Positions 16,599-27,811 of a stretch of 64,000 nucleotides of DNA are shown one piece after another. The notes under the pieces are model-generated. The model had not been told where the DNA came from, did no database searches, and worked only from the letters and a program-made list of their open reading frames with translations. Position 1 is the stretch's first letter, and every line of letters starts with the position of its first letter. Source of the stretch: Rhizobium mesosinicum (lineage in GTDB: Bacteria > Pseudomonadota > Alphaproteobacteria > Rhizobiales > Rhizobiaceae); assembly GCF_019511345.1 (NCBI RefSeq), contig NZ_JAEUAK010000006.1, positions 124,001 through 188,000 of the forward strand. The letters run 5' to 3'. The position numbers were made by a program, and so were the translations under genes.

Positions 16599-17869
16599 GC
16601 GGCGTTGAGGTCATTACCTTCGGCTGCCGTCTCAATACTTATGAATCCGAAGTCATGAGATCGCAGGCGGAAGCGGCCGGGCTCAACAATGCCATTCTGG
16701 TCAATACCTGCGCCGTGACGGGCGAGGCCGTGCGCCAGGCCCGCCAGGCGATACGCCGGGCGCGCCGCGACAATCCACATGCCCGCATTATCGTCACCGG
16801 CTGTGCCGCGCAGACGGAAAAGCAGACCTTCGCAGAAATGCCCGAGGTTGATGCCGTTCTCGGCAATGAAGAGAAGCTGAAGGCAGCTTCTTACCGCGCA
16901 CTTCCGGATTTCGGCGTTTCGGCCGAAGAGAAGCTGCGCGTCAACGACATCATGAGCGTGCGCCATACCGCGCCGCAGATGGTCAAGCATATCGATGGCC
17001 ACGTGCGCGCTTTCATCCAGGTGCAGAACGGTTGCGACCATCGCTGCACCTTCTGCGTCATCCCTTATGGCCGCGGCAATTCGCGTTCGGTGCCGATGGG
17101 GGCGGTCGTCGATCAGGCGCGCCATCTCGTCGAAAGCGGGTATCGTGAGATCGTACTGACCGGCGTCGATGCAACGAGCTATGGTGCAGACCTTCCTGGC
17201 GAGCCGACGCTCGGTCTGCTCGCAAAGACGCTCCTGAAGCAGGTGCCCGATATTCGTCGCCTCCGGCTGTCTTCGATCGACAGTATCGAGGCCGATCGCC
17301 ATCTGATGGACCTCATCGCGGAAGAACCGCGCTTCATGCCGCATCTGCATCTTTCCCTGCAGCATGGCGACGACATGATTCTCAAGCGTATGAAACGCCG
17401 TCATTTGCGTGCCGACGCTCTGAGTTTCATCGAAGAGGTGCGCCGGCTGCGGCCGGAGATCAGCTTTGGCGCAGACATGATCGCCGGCTTCCCGACGGAG
17501 ACCGAAGAGATGTTCGAGAACGCAATGCGCCTCGCCGAGGAAGCCGACATCGCGCATCTGCATGTCTTCCCCTACAGCCCACGGCCCGGCACGCCTGCCG
17601 CGCGCATGCCGCAGCTCGATCGCTCGCTCATCAAGGATCGCGCCGCTCGTCTCCGCACCACTGGACAGATGCTGTACCAGCGCCATCTGGACAAGATGGT
17701 CGGAACGCGGCAATGGCTGCTGGTAGAAAATAACGGTCTTGCCCATACGGAAAACTTCACGCTTGTTGCCGTCCCCGGCCTTCGCCCGCGCGATATCGTC
17801 GAAGCGACGATATCAGGCCACAATGGCAAGCATCTCGACATGCAATTGACGGCTGCCGCGGCGGCCTGA
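16595..17869 (+). CDS. mtaB: tRNA t6A37 methylthiotransferase
   Basis: A radical-SAM enzyme that turns t6A37 into ms2t6A in tRNAs reading ANN codons. The GTG at 16595 overlaps the dapF stop and follows a GGGGCGGAAG ribosome site. 424 residues: an N-terminal UPF0004 domain with iron-sulfur Cys11, Cys39 and Cys70; a radical-SAM core with Cys147, Cys151 and Cys154 (CDHRCTFC); and a short C-terminal TRAM-like domain. The substrate t6A depends on TsaD, which is encoded at 58898 in this window. ftsY follows 15 nt downstream. Confidence 0.95.
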   Translation: MSGVEVITFGCRLNTYESEVMRSQAEAAGLNNAILVNTCAVTGEAVRQARQAIRRARRDNPHARIIVTGCAAQTEKQTFAEMPEVDAVLGNEEKLKAASYRALPDFGVSAEEKLRVNDIMSVRHTAPQMVKHIDGHVRAFIQVQNGCDHRCTFCVIPYGRGNSRSVPMGAVVDQARHLVESGYREIVLTGVDATSYGADLPGEPTLGLLAKTLLKQVPDIRRLRLSSIDSIEADRHLMDLIAEEPRFMPHLHLSLQHGDDMILKRMKRRHLRADALSFIEEVRRLRPEISFGADMIAGFPTETEEMFENAMRLAEEADIAHLHVFPYSPRPGTPAARMPQLDRSLIKDRAARLRTTGQMLYQRHLDKMVGTRQWLLVENNGLAHTENFTLVAVPGLRPRDIVEATISGHNGKHLDMQLTAAAAA

Positions 17870-17884
17870 CTTCACGGACAGCTC

Positions 17885-19438
17885 ATGGCGCTCAGTTTCA
17901 TCAAAAAGGTCTTCACCTTCGGCAAGCCGGCGGAAGAGCCTGTGCCAGAGGCCGCTGAACGGGAACTGGAGCCGCGATCGAGCGACGAAGATCTGCCAAT
18001 TGCGGCCGATCCTGTTCTTGCCGAGGAAATGGATACGGCCGGCGGGCCGGCGGCGGATATCGATGAAGCTCTCGCCGAGCAAGAACCGGTTGAAGCTCAG
18101 TCGGAATTGCTCCCAACCGTCGATGATCTGGGCGACATGGGCGTGGTTCCCCTGTCGCTGTTGGAAGCCGAGGCGGAAGCGAATGCAGATGACGCTGCGG
18201 TAGCACCCCCCTCTGTCCCTTCGGGACATCTCCCCCACAAGGGGGGAGATCGTTTGGAGGATGACGCTGCCGTGAGAGAGGAAGGCAGAGTCGAGCCTAC
18301 GGAAGTATTTCCGGAGGAGATTCCGGCTGAGGAGGCGCACAATATTCCGGTGGAGGTGGAGCAAGGTTCTCAATCCTTGCCCCCCCTTGTGGGGGAGATG
18401 TCCGACAGGACAGAGGGGGATGTCACCCCCGCCGAAGCGCCGCCGAATCCCATCCTTCCCAGAGGCTTTGCTTCCGGACCGGTCGCTGAACCCGAGCCTC
18501 TGGTCACTCCGCAGCCGAGACTTTCCTGGTTCCAGCGCCTGCGCAATGGCCTCGCGCGCACCTCCTCGCAGCTGACCGGCCAGATCGCCGCGCTCTTCAC
18601 CAAGCGCAAGCTCGATGACGAGACGCTGCAGGATCTGGAAGATCTGCTCATCCAGGCCGACCTCGGAGTCGAAACGGCAATGCGGGTGACCGATACGCTC
18701 GCCTCCGAACGCTATGGCAAGGATGTGACCGGCGAGGATGTCAGCCGCATCATGGCGAGTGAAATCGCCAAGGTATTGAAGCCGGTCGCCAAGCCGCTGC
18801 AGCTCGATCTCTCGCACAAACCGCATGTGATCCTCGTCGTCGGCGTCAACGGTACCGGTAAGACGACGACGATCGGCAAGCTTGCAGCCAAGCTGTCCGG
18901 CTCCGGCCTCAAGGTCATGCTGGCGGCCGGCGATACATTCCGCGCAGCCGCCATCGAGCAGCTGAAGATCTGGGCCGATCGCACCAAATCCGAATTCATC
19001 GGCACCAAGCTCGGCGCGGATGCCGCGGGCCTTGCCTATGACGCCTTCGAACAGGCGAAAGCCAGGAAATGCGATGTACTGATCATCGATACGGCCGGCC
19101 GCCTGCAGAACAAGGCGGAGCTGATGGCCGAACTGGAAAAGATCGTGCGCGTGCTCGGCAAGCTCGATCCCGATGCGCCGCATACCGTGCTCCAGACACT
19201 CGATGCGACAACAGGACAGAATGCGCTCAATCAGGTTGAGATTTTCCGCAATGTTGCCGGCGTCAGCGGGCTGATCATGACCAAGCTTGACGGCACGGCG
19301 AGGGGCGGCATCCTGGTGGCGATCTCCGCCAAGCATAAGCTGCCGGTCTATTTCATTGGCGTCGGGGAAGGGGTCGACGATCTCGAACCGTTCGAGGCCG
19401 AGGATTTTGCGCAGGCCATTGCCGGTATCAGCCAATGA
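17885..19438 (+). CDS. ftsY: Signal recognition particle receptor FtsY
   Basis: Membrane-associated SRP receptor GTPase. 517 residues: a long acidic N-terminal A domain (about 1-215), then the N domain and G domain with P-loop GVNGTGKTTT (320-329), DTAGRLQNK and TKLDGTARGG. The acidic domain is interrupted by residues 107-122 and 165-179, which are encoded by two inverted copies of a palindromic repeat and are proline/glycine-rich and not acidic. Both copies keep the frame. The conserved NG core is intact, so the protein should work. It follows mtaB by 15 nt and shares its transcription unit. Confidence 0.97.
   Translation: MALSFIKKVFTFGKPAEEPVPEAAERELEPRSSDEDLPIAADPVLAEEMDTAGGPAADIDEALAEQEPVEAQSELLPTVDDLGDMGVVPLSLLEAEAEANADDAAVAPPSVPSGHLPHKGGDRLEDDAAVREEGRVEPTEVFPEEIPAEEAHNIPVEVEQGSQSLPPLVGEMSDRTEGDVTPAEAPPNPILPRGFASGPVAEPEPLVTPQPRLSWFQRLRNGLARTSSQLTGQIAALFTKRKLDDETLQDLEDLLIQADLGVETAMRVTDTLASERYGKDVTGEDVSRIMASEIAKVLKPVAKPLQLDLSHKPHVILVVGVNGTGKTTTIGKLAAKLSGSGLKVMLAAGDTFRAAAIEQLKIWADRTKSEFIGTKLGADAAGLAYDAFEQAKARKCDVLIIDTAGRLQNKAELMAELEKIVRVLGKLDPDAPHTVLQTLDATTGQNALNQVEIFRNVAGVSGLIMTKLDGTARGGILVAISAKHKLPVYFIGVGEGVDDLEPFEAEDFAQAIAGISQ
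18205..18250 (+). repeat. Rhizobial palindromic repeat, copy 1, inside ftsY
   Basis: Two adjacent hairpins: TGTCCC-TTC-GGGACA and CTCCCCC-ACAA-GGGGGGAG, with a preceding CCCCCCTC. This is the layout of repeats found in many intergenic regions of rhizobia (RIME-like), recalled and not searched. Here it lies in frame and encodes FtsY residues 107-122. Confidence 0.8.
18379..18421 (-). repeat. Rhizobial palindromic repeat, copy 2 (inverted), inside ftsY
   Basis: Reverse complement of copy 1 with a few changes: the first hairpin reads TGTCC-GACA-GGACA, so the stem is kept despite base changes, and the second keeps CTCCCCC-ACAA-GGGGGG. The two copies face each other about 130 bp apart and could together form a larger stem. 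Encodes FtsY residues 165-179. Confidence 0.8.
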
Positions 19439-19496
19439 TGCCACAGATTAGCCGTTGATGGCTTGCATGCATTGCAAAAAGCAGGTTTGAAGAAGC

Positions 19497-20141
19497 ATGA
19501 CGACTGAAAGCGATATTACTCCCAGCGCCGCAGACCGGCATCATCCGCTTCTGAAACTGGCGCTGGAACTCGGGCCGCTTCTGGTCTTTTTCTTTGCCAA
19601 TCTGCGTGGAGAATGGCTCGTCGCCCGTTTTCCGGCACTGGCTGAGCTCGGCGGTCCCCTCTTCGTGGCGACAGGGCTGTTCATGGGCGCAACCATCCTC
19701 TCGCTGGTGGTTTCCAAGATCATGCTTGGCCATCTGCCGATCATGCCGTTCGTTTCGGGCATCGTCGTGCTGATCTTCGGCTCGCTGTCGATCTGGCTTC
19801 AGAATGAAACCTTCATCAAAATGAAGCCGACAATCGTCAACGCGCTTTTCGGCTTTACCCTGCTTGGCGGTCTTGCCTTCGGCAAGTCTTTACTCGGCTA
19901 TGTCTTCAATGCCGCCTTCCAGCTCGATGCCGAAGGCTGGCGCAAGCTGACGATCCGGTGGGGCATCTTCTTCCTCTTCCTCGCAGTACTGAACGAGGTG
20001 GTCTGGCGCAATTTCTCGGACAATTTCTGGATTGCCTTCAAGGTCTGGGGCACGATGCCGATCACCATCATCTTCACGATGGCGCAGATGCCGCTGGTGC
20101 TGAAGCACAGCATTTCCACCGAGGCGGAAAGCGAAAAGTGA
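19497..20141 (+). CDS. yciB: Inner-membrane septation-type protein YciB (IspZ/IspA family)
   Basis: A 214-residue polytopic protein with about five to six hydrophobic helices, matching the YciB family linked to septation and envelope integrity. The family signature appears as LALELGPLLVFFFAN near residue 22 and LNEVVWRNFSDNFWIAFKVWG near 165. It follows ftsY by 58 nt on the same strand. Its TGA stop overlaps the GTG start of the next gene. Confidence 0.93.
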   Translation: MTTESDITPSAADRHHPLLKLALELGPLLVFFFANLRGEWLVARFPALAELGGPLFVATGLFMGATILSLVVSKIMLGHLPIMPFVSGIVVLIFGSLSIWLQNETFIKMKPTIVNALFGFTLLGGLAFGKSLLGYVFNAAFQLDAEGWRKLTIRWGIFFLFLAVLNEVVWRNFSDNFWIAFKVWGTMPITIIFTMAQMPLVLKHSISTEAESEK

Positions 20142-20725
20142 CTGTTATCGAGAGCGCCGACCGAGCGCGGCATCAGATCTTTTGGTTTTCTGTCTGTCTT
20201 GCGGTGCTGGTCGTCCAGATCGTTGCCGAATATCTGATGGGCCGGGTGCCGATCTGCACTTGCGGCTACATCAAGCTGTGGGAAGGAACGGTCAATTCCA
20301 GCGGCAATTCCCAGCACCTGTCCGACTGGTACACGCCGTCGCACATCATCCACGGCTTCCTGTTCTACGGGCTTGCGTACCTCCTGCTTCGCGGCAAGCC
20401 GCTTGCGGCGAAGTTGCTTCTGGCAATGCTCGTCGAATCCGGCTGGGAGCTTCTGGAAAATTCGCCTCTGATCATCGATCGCTACCGCACGGCGACGATC
20501 TCGCTCGATTATTACGGTGACAGCATCATCAATTCGGTCATGGATACGATCTTCATGGCCGTTGGCTTCTTCTTTGCATCAAGAGCGCCCGTGGCGCTGA
20601 CGGTTGCCATTGCGATCTTCTTCGAGATTTTCACCGGTTACGTGATCCGGGACAATCTGACGCTGAATGTGCTGATGTTGATCTGGCCTGTCGAAGCGAT
20701 CAAGGTCTGGCAGAGCGGGGCTTAA
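20138..20725 (+). CDS. DUF2585 (UPF0314) membrane protein
   Basis: A 195-residue membrane protein of unknown function found mainly in Rhizobiales. The GTG start at 20138 overlaps the yciB stop (GTGA), so translation is coupled; the frame upstream lies within yciB. Visible are about five hydrophobic helices, a conserved PICTCGYIKLWEG segment with two cysteines, and the SQHLSDWYTPSHIIHGF and ESGWELLENSPLIIDRYR motifs. These conserved His/Glu/Asp residues near the membrane suggest an enzyme or metal site, but no function is known. Its stop overlaps the stop of ccmG by four bases. Confidence 0.88.
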   Translation: MTVIESADRARHQIFWFSVCLAVLVVQIVAEYLMGRVPICTCGYIKLWEGTVNSSGNSQHLSDWYTPSHIIHGFLFYGLAYLLLRGKPLAAKLLLAMLVESGWELLENSPLIIDRYRTATISLDYYGDSIINSVMDTIFMAVGFFFASRAPVALTVAIAIFFEIFTGYVIRDNLTLNVLMLIWPVEAIKVWQSGA

Positions 20726-21330
20726 GAAACCGGCTTGCCCAGCGCCTTTTCGATTGCCGGGAAGAGGCCTTCCTTCAAGCTGATATCGTCGAAGGGGCCG
20801 ACACGCTTGTAAATGATCGTGCCGTCAGGTGCTACGAGATAGCTTTCCGGAATGCCGTAGACGCCCCAGTCGATCGCCGCCTTGCCGTTCGGATCGACGC
20901 CGATGGCGTGGTAGGGATTGCCGAGCTCACCGAGGAAACGCAGGGCGTTCTCGTTCTTATCCTTGTAGTTGATCGCGACGATGTTCAGTCGCTCATCCTC
21001 GGCAAGCTGCTTGAGAAGAGGATGTTCGTCGCGGCAGGGAATGCACCAGGAGGCGAAGACATTGACGAGGGTGAGCTTGCCCTTGACCGCTTCGTCCGTC
21101 AGCGCCGGCAGATTGGAGCCTTCGAGGGGCGGCAGATTCAGCGACGGCGCCTTGGTGCCGATCAAGGCGGACGGGATTTCGGCGATGTTCTTGCCGTGGA
21201 AATCCTGGTCGTAGAGCATTTTCGCCGCCGTCGCGGCAATGCCGCCGAAGACGACAAGCGGGATCAGCGCAAAAACATAGCGGCTGAAGCCATGGCTTTT
21301 CGGCCTGTTGTCTTGCCGAGCTTCAGTCAT
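20722..21330 (-). CDS. ccmG: Cytochrome c maturation thiol-disulfide oxidoreductase CcmG (CycY/DsbE)
   Basis: Membrane-anchored periplasmic thioredoxin-like protein that reduces apocytochrome c cysteines before heme attachment. 202 residues: one N-terminal anchor (about 18-38) and a thioredoxin fold with active site Cys96-x-x-Cys99 in FASWCIPCRDEHP. The cis-proline motif GIPESYLV is present. Its ATG overlaps the ccmD stop (ATGA), so it is coupled to ccmD. Last gene of the ccmABCDG operon. Confidence 0.95.
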   Translation of the reverse strand: MTEARQDNRPKSHGFSRYVFALIPLVVFGGIAATAAKMLYDQDFHGKNIAEIPSALIGTKAPSLNLPPLEGSNLPALTDEAVKGKLTLVNVFASWCIPCRDEHPLLKQLAEDERLNIVAINYKDKNENALRFLGELGNPYHAIGVDPNGKAAIDWGVYGIPESYLVAPDGTIIYKRVGPFDDISLKEGLFPAIEKALGKPVS

Positions 21331-21497
21331 TCGCCATCCTTCGTTCGGGCGGAACGGCGTCTGATGCCGGCGGCTTCGAGCGCTGCCAATTCCTTTTGAC
21401 GCGCGCGTCCGTCAGACCAGGTCCATAGCGTTACCGCAATCGTTACCAGAGCGGCGAAGCCGTAGGAGCCGTAGACATAGAACGCGTAGCTGCCCAT
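21327..21497 (-). CDS. ccmD: Heme exporter protein CcmD
   Basis: A 56-residue single-span membrane protein needed to release holo-CcmE from CcmABC. The start MGSYAFYVYGSYG is typical (aromatic residues then one helix, about residues 13-30) followed by a basic tail RARQKEL. It lies 2 nt after ccmC and overlaps ccmG. The long open frame running through it from 22175 is a shadow of ccmC. Confidence 0.92.
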   Translation of the reverse strand: MGSYAFYVYGSYGFAALVTIAVTLWTWSDGRARQKELAALEAAGIRRRSARTKDGE

Positions 21498-21499
21498 CG

Positions 21500-22261
21500 C
21501 TATTCTTCCCGGTTCGCCATGCGGGCGGCCATACGGCGCTGGGAGGCGATACGGCGGCGCCAAATCTCGTTCCTCATCGCCATCAGATGCAGCGTGAAGA
21601 ACAGCAGGGTGAAAGCAATCGCCATGACCAGCAGCGGGCGCAGAAATTCCGGATCGATCGCGGGGCCATCGAGGCGCATGACGCTTGCCGATTGATGCAG
21701 CGTGTTCCACCAATCGACCGAGAACTTGATGATTGGAATATTGACGAAGCCGACAAGGATCAGGATGGCGGTAACGCGCGCAGCCCTGGATGGATCGTCC
21801 ATAGCGCGGTTCAGTGCGATCAGGCCGAGATACATCAGAAAGAGGATGAAGACGGAAGTAAGCCGCGCATCCCAGACCCACCATGTACCCCACATAGGCT
21901 TGCCCCAGAGCGAGCCGGTGACGAGCGCAAGCAGGGTGAAGGCCGCGCCGAGCGGGGCTGCTGCCTTGGCTGAAACATCTGCCAGCGGATGGCGCCAGAC
22001 GAGTGTGCCGATCGCCGAAATGCTCATGATCGTATAGCACATCATGGAGAGCCAGGCGGAGGGCACATGTACATACATGATGCGCACCGTCTCGCCCTGC
22101 TGATAATCGCCCTCGGTAGAGAAGCTCAGATAGAGGCCGATGATAAAACAGAGGGCCGTGATGCCGCCCAGCCATGGAATAACGCGCGATGCCAGCGCCA
22201 GAAACCGCGTCGGGTTGGCGAGGTCGCTGAATTTGCTGATGGCAAGGCTCGTTTCGCTCAT
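21500..22261 (-). CDS. ccmC: Heme exporter / cytochrome c maturation protein CcmC
   Basis: Presents heme to CcmE. The ATG at 22261 follows GGAAG and gives a 253-residue protein with six membrane helices and the periplasmic tryptophan-rich WWD-type loop WGTWWVWDARLTS (about residues 133-145). Flanking conserved histidines that hold heme occur in the loops PSAWLSMM-... region and near HQSASVM. The region to 22297 is not supported as coding. Confidence 0.95.
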   Translation of the reverse strand: MSETSLAISKFSDLANPTRFLALASRVIPWLGGITALCFIIGLYLSFSTEGDYQQGETVRIMYVHVPSAWLSMMCYTIMSISAIGTLVWRHPLADVSAKAAAPLGAAFTLLALVTGSLWGKPMWGTWWVWDARLTSVFILFLMYLGLIALNRAMDDPSRAARVTAILILVGFVNIPIIKFSVDWWNTLHQSASVMRLDGPAIDPEFLRPLLVMAIAFTLLFFTLHLMAMRNEIWRRRIASQRRMAARMANREE

Positions 22262-22309
22262 ATCCGCTTCCTTACCTTGATCTGCCCGGAGCCGCAATCG
22301 AAGCGCCGA

Positions 22310-22969
22310 TCAATCCGCTGTGTTTCTGAGCGCAAGGGCTGCTGCCGCCGGACCGATGACGGCGAAGAAGAGCGTCAGGGCGATGAGGATCAGAAATGGC
22401 GGCAGGAAGGGCGACGGTCCCACGACCGCTGCATAGGTAGCGCTGACGCCGAAGATCAGCACCGGGATCGTCAGCGGCAGGATGAGCACCGAGACCAGCA
22501 GGCCGCCGCGGGGCAGCGCGACGGCAACGGCTGCACCGACAGCGCCAATGAAGGTGATTGCCGGCGAGCCGACGAGGAGCGTCAGCATGGTCGCGCCGAT
22601 CGCCGTTTCGTTCATGTTCATGAAAAGGCCGAGCAAAGGGGAGGCGATGACGAGCGGCAGGCTGGTTGCCGTCCAGTGCGCGGCGCATTTGATGAGCACA
22701 GTCAGCACCAGCGGCGTTTCCTGCATCAGCATCAAATCGAGCGAACCGTCGTCACGCTCTGCCTGGAACAGGCGGTCGAGCCCGAGCAAGGCAGCGAGCA
22801 GCGCGCCGATCCAGACGATGGCCGGCCCGATGCGGGAAAGAAGCGCAAGATCGGGTCCGACACCGAAGGGAATGACGGCGACGACCGTCAGGAAGAAGAG
22901 TATGCCGATCAGCGCGCCGCCGCCGGCGCGGATGGAGAGTCTCAGGTCGCGCAGGAAAAGGGCGATCAT
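22310..22969 (-). CDS. ccmB: Heme exporter protein CcmB
   Basis: Membrane subunit of the CcmAB ABC complex, which drives release of holo-CcmE. 219 residues with six hydrophobic helices; the FQAERDDGSLDLMLMQETPL loop (about 68-87) is the family hallmark. The ATG at 22969 overlaps the ccmA stop (ATGA) and has GGGAG upstream; a GTG two codons earlier is less likely. Confidence 0.95.
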   Translation of the reverse strand: MIALFLRDLRLSIRAGGGALIGILFFLTVVAVIPFGVGPDLALLSRIGPAIVWIGALLAALLGLDRLFQAERDDGSLDLMLMQETPLVLTVLIKCAAHWTATSLPLVIASPLLGLFMNMNETAIGATMLTLLVGSPAITFIGAVGAAVAVALPRGGLLVSVLILPLTIPVLIFGVSATYAAVVGPSPFLPPFLILIALTLFFAVIGPAAAALALRNTAD

Positions 22970-23610
22970 CCCCACACTCCCTGCTCCACCCCGGTGAAAC
23001 CGGTCATTCCGAGTTCCCTGGTCTCTTTCAACCCAAGAGGCTGATGCGTCGCGGCGACGACAATCCCGCCTTCCCTGAGATGCATTTCGATCAAATCCGC
23101 AAACAACCTGTCCGCACTTGCATCCAGCGCCGCAGTCGGCTCGTCCAGAATCCAGACCGGGCGATGTGCGACCAGAAGCTTGGCGAAGGCGAAGCGGCGT
23201 TGCTGGCCGGCCGAGAGGTAGCCGAAGGGCAGGTGGGTGATGCCGGGCAGGCCGACAGCTTCGGCGGCTTCCTCGGTGCTCAGACCGGCGGCTTTGCCGG
23301 GTCCAAGGAAGGATCTCCAGAAATCCAGATTCTCCGCAACCGTAAGTTCAGTCTTCATGGCGTTACGATGGCCAAGGTAGTGGCTCGCTTCGGCTGCCGG
23401 ACGCTTCTCTACACCGACCGAATCAGAGACTGTGACGGAGCCTTTTTCCGGCCTCAAAAGACCGGCGATGACGCGCAATAAAGTGGACTTTCCCGATCCG
23501 TTTTTACCCGTCAGAATCAGGGCTTCGCCGGCCCCCAAGCTAAAGGAAACGTTAACGAAAATCAGATCCTCACCGCGCCGGGCTGCCAGATTTTCAGCGG
23601 TGAGATACAT
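22966..23610 (-). CDS. ccmA: Heme exporter ATP-binding protein CcmA
   Basis: ABC ATPase of cytochrome c maturation. 214 residues with Walker A GKNGSGKSTLL (35-45), the family-typical signature LSAGQQRRFAFAKLL (SAGQ replacing SGGQ), and Walker B WILDEPTAALD, then the switch His in THQPL. First gene of the ccmABCDG operon; the 261-bp gap upstream separates it from divergent acnA. Confidence 0.96.
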   Translation of the reverse strand: MYLTAENLAARRGEDLIFVNVSFSLGAGEALILTGKNGSGKSTLLRVIAGLLRPEKGSVTVSDSVGVEKRPAAEASHYLGHRNAMKTELTVAENLDFWRSFLGPGKAAGLSTEEAAEAVGLPGITHLPFGYLSAGQQRRFAFAKLLVAHRPVWILDEPTAALDASADRLFADLIEMHLREGGIVVAATHQPLGLKETRELGMTGFTGVEQGVWG

Positions 23611-23871
23611 GCATCGGTTCTTTCTTCATTGGCACCATCGGCAAGCTCAAAAAATGTCCGATTTTGACCTTTGTCGCTATGGCAAGTCTTTACGAAATTA
23701 TCTATAAGACCTGCAACCACGCCAGCGGTCGGCGTGAATTTCATCCTTGCGCCGAACTTGGGGTCTTCTCCTCACGTGCGGACAGCGGAAATGGCCGTAC
23801 CCGCATCCTGATGTGCATTAAGTGCATAGGCGTTCGCACGACTGTGTTGGCTATCAGAAACGGGGTCTCTC

Positions 23872-26562
<2,691 letters not shown>

Positions 26563-26588
26563 TTGTTAAGATACCTGCCTGATAATGG

Positions 26589-26620
26589 CCGCCGGGGAGC
26601 AGTTTCCCGGCGGTTTTTCT
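26589..26620 (+). terminator. Intrinsic terminator of acnA
   Basis: CCGCCGGG (26589-26596) pairs with CCCGGCGG (26606-26613) and is followed by TTTTTC. It lies 27 nt after the acnA stop. Confidence 0.9.
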
Positions 26621-26797
26621 TTGCCGAGAACGGGGCTGTTTCATTGCTCACGATGATGTGTCTCGGTCGCCTCTGCTCCAGCTCCGTCTCACCCGTTCGT
26701 GACTTTCCGTTTGGACCTGGAACGATTATTCGTACGTTCATATCTCGGAGCCGGCGGTTCAGGACCGCTGCCGGTCCTGGAAAAGAGGTGCTGGTGA

Positions 26798-27538
26798 ATG
26801 CCCCCGCGTTTTATGATCCCGCTGATCGCCGGACTTGCTTTCGCAGGTCCGCTCTTGGCCGCAGACGGTACGCCGAAAGGCGTCGTTGAGCTGTTCACGT
26901 CGCAAGGCTGCTCCTCCTGTCCGCCGGCCGATGCCGCATTTCGCAAGCTCGTCAGCCAGGGCAACGTCATCGCACTCGCCTATCATGTCGATTATTGGAA
27001 TTATCTCGGCTGGGCCGACACGCTGAGCTCAAAGGAAAATACCGCGCGGCAGTACGGCTATGCCCGCATGATGGGCCGCAGCAACGTCTATACGCCGCAG
27101 GCAATCGTCAATGGCCGTGATCATCTCGCAGGCGCCGACCTCGCCGGCATCAACGGCAAGATAAACGGCTATGCCGATGAGGGCAAAGGCCTGACCGTGC
27201 CTGTCAGCGCCCGCATGCGCGGCGATGAGTTGGAGATCAAGCTGGGCGCCGGCCACGGCAAGGCCAATGTCGTGATCGTCTATTTCGACAAGGAAAAAAC
27301 GATCAATGTCGAGAAGGGCGAAAACAGCGGCCAGAAGATTTCCTACCTCCACAGTGTGACCGATGTAGAGACCGTCGGCATGTGGGACGGCAAGGTCACG
27401 ACTATCACTCTGCCGGCCAGCGTGATGGAAAAGCCGGATCTCGAGGGATCAGCGATTCTATTGCAATCTGTGACCGATAACGGCGATCCGGGAGCGATCC
27501 TCGGCGCAACGGTTATCATGGCGGGGAAAAATATTTAG
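26798..27538 (+). CDS. DUF1223 secreted thioredoxin-like protein
   Basis: A 246-residue exported protein with a thioredoxin-like fold and a CxxC motif in FTSQGCSSCPPAD (around residues 33-45), so a periplasmic redox role is likely but the partner is unknown. The signal peptide covers about residues 1-21 (MIPLIAGLAFAGPLLAA). The family also conserves AYHVDYWNYLGW and YTPQAIVNGR, both present. GAGG precedes the ATG. A 8-10-bp hairpin (26758-26781) sits just upstream of the ribosome site and may affect translation. No partner gene is adjacent. Confidence 0.88.
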   Translation: MPPRFMIPLIAGLAFAGPLLAADGTPKGVVELFTSQGCSSCPPADAAFRKLVSQGNVIALAYHVDYWNYLGWADTLSSKENTARQYGYARMMGRSNVYTPQAIVNGRDHLAGADLAGINGKINGYADEGKGLTVPVSARMRGDELEIKLGAGHGKANVVIVYFDKEKTINVEKGENSGQKISYLHSVTDVETVGMWDGKVTTITLPASVMEKPDLEGSAILLQSVTDNGDPGAILGATVIMAGKNI

Positions 27539-27728
27539 TCATTTCAATAGTTTACGGAAGATTGCCAGGCGGCCCGGCCAAGCGTATTCGGGGCTGGGGT
27601 TAAGGTCGATACGCTCCGCCGGGCCCTTTGGCGCGCTGGCGCCAAACTGGAGCCTATAGTTCTCTTGGAAATGAGGCGCTGTTTTGACTGAAATGCGGCA
27701 CGGCGGAGAAAGGCGGTTTCATCCCCAG

Positions 27729-27790
27729 TGTGACAGTCCTTTCCCTTGCAATTTGCCGCGGCTCGGGCAAACTGTCACTCTCCTGTCACA
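27729..27790. promoter_or_regulatory. Three CTGTCAC/GTGACAG motifs upstream of the DUF2794 gene
   Basis: GTGACAGT at 27730-27737 and ACTGTCAC at 27771-27778 form an 8-bp inverted repeat; CTGTCAC recurs at 27783-27789, exactly 11 bp from the previous copy, that is one helical turn. The cluster lies 22-83 bp upstream of the ATG. This looks like a multi-site operator, but no regulator can be named. Confidence 0.45.
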
Positions 27791-27811
27791 CGTGGAGGCC
27801 TTGGGATTCTG

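Noticed and set aside
18205..18421. ftsY repeats as CRISPR or IS ends
   Set aside because: Only two inverted copies, no spacers, no transposase, no target-site duplication that I can see.
17813..19444. 543-codon minus-strand open frame opposite ftsY
   Set aside because: Shadow of ftsY; covers its conserved GTPase core and has no protein family features.
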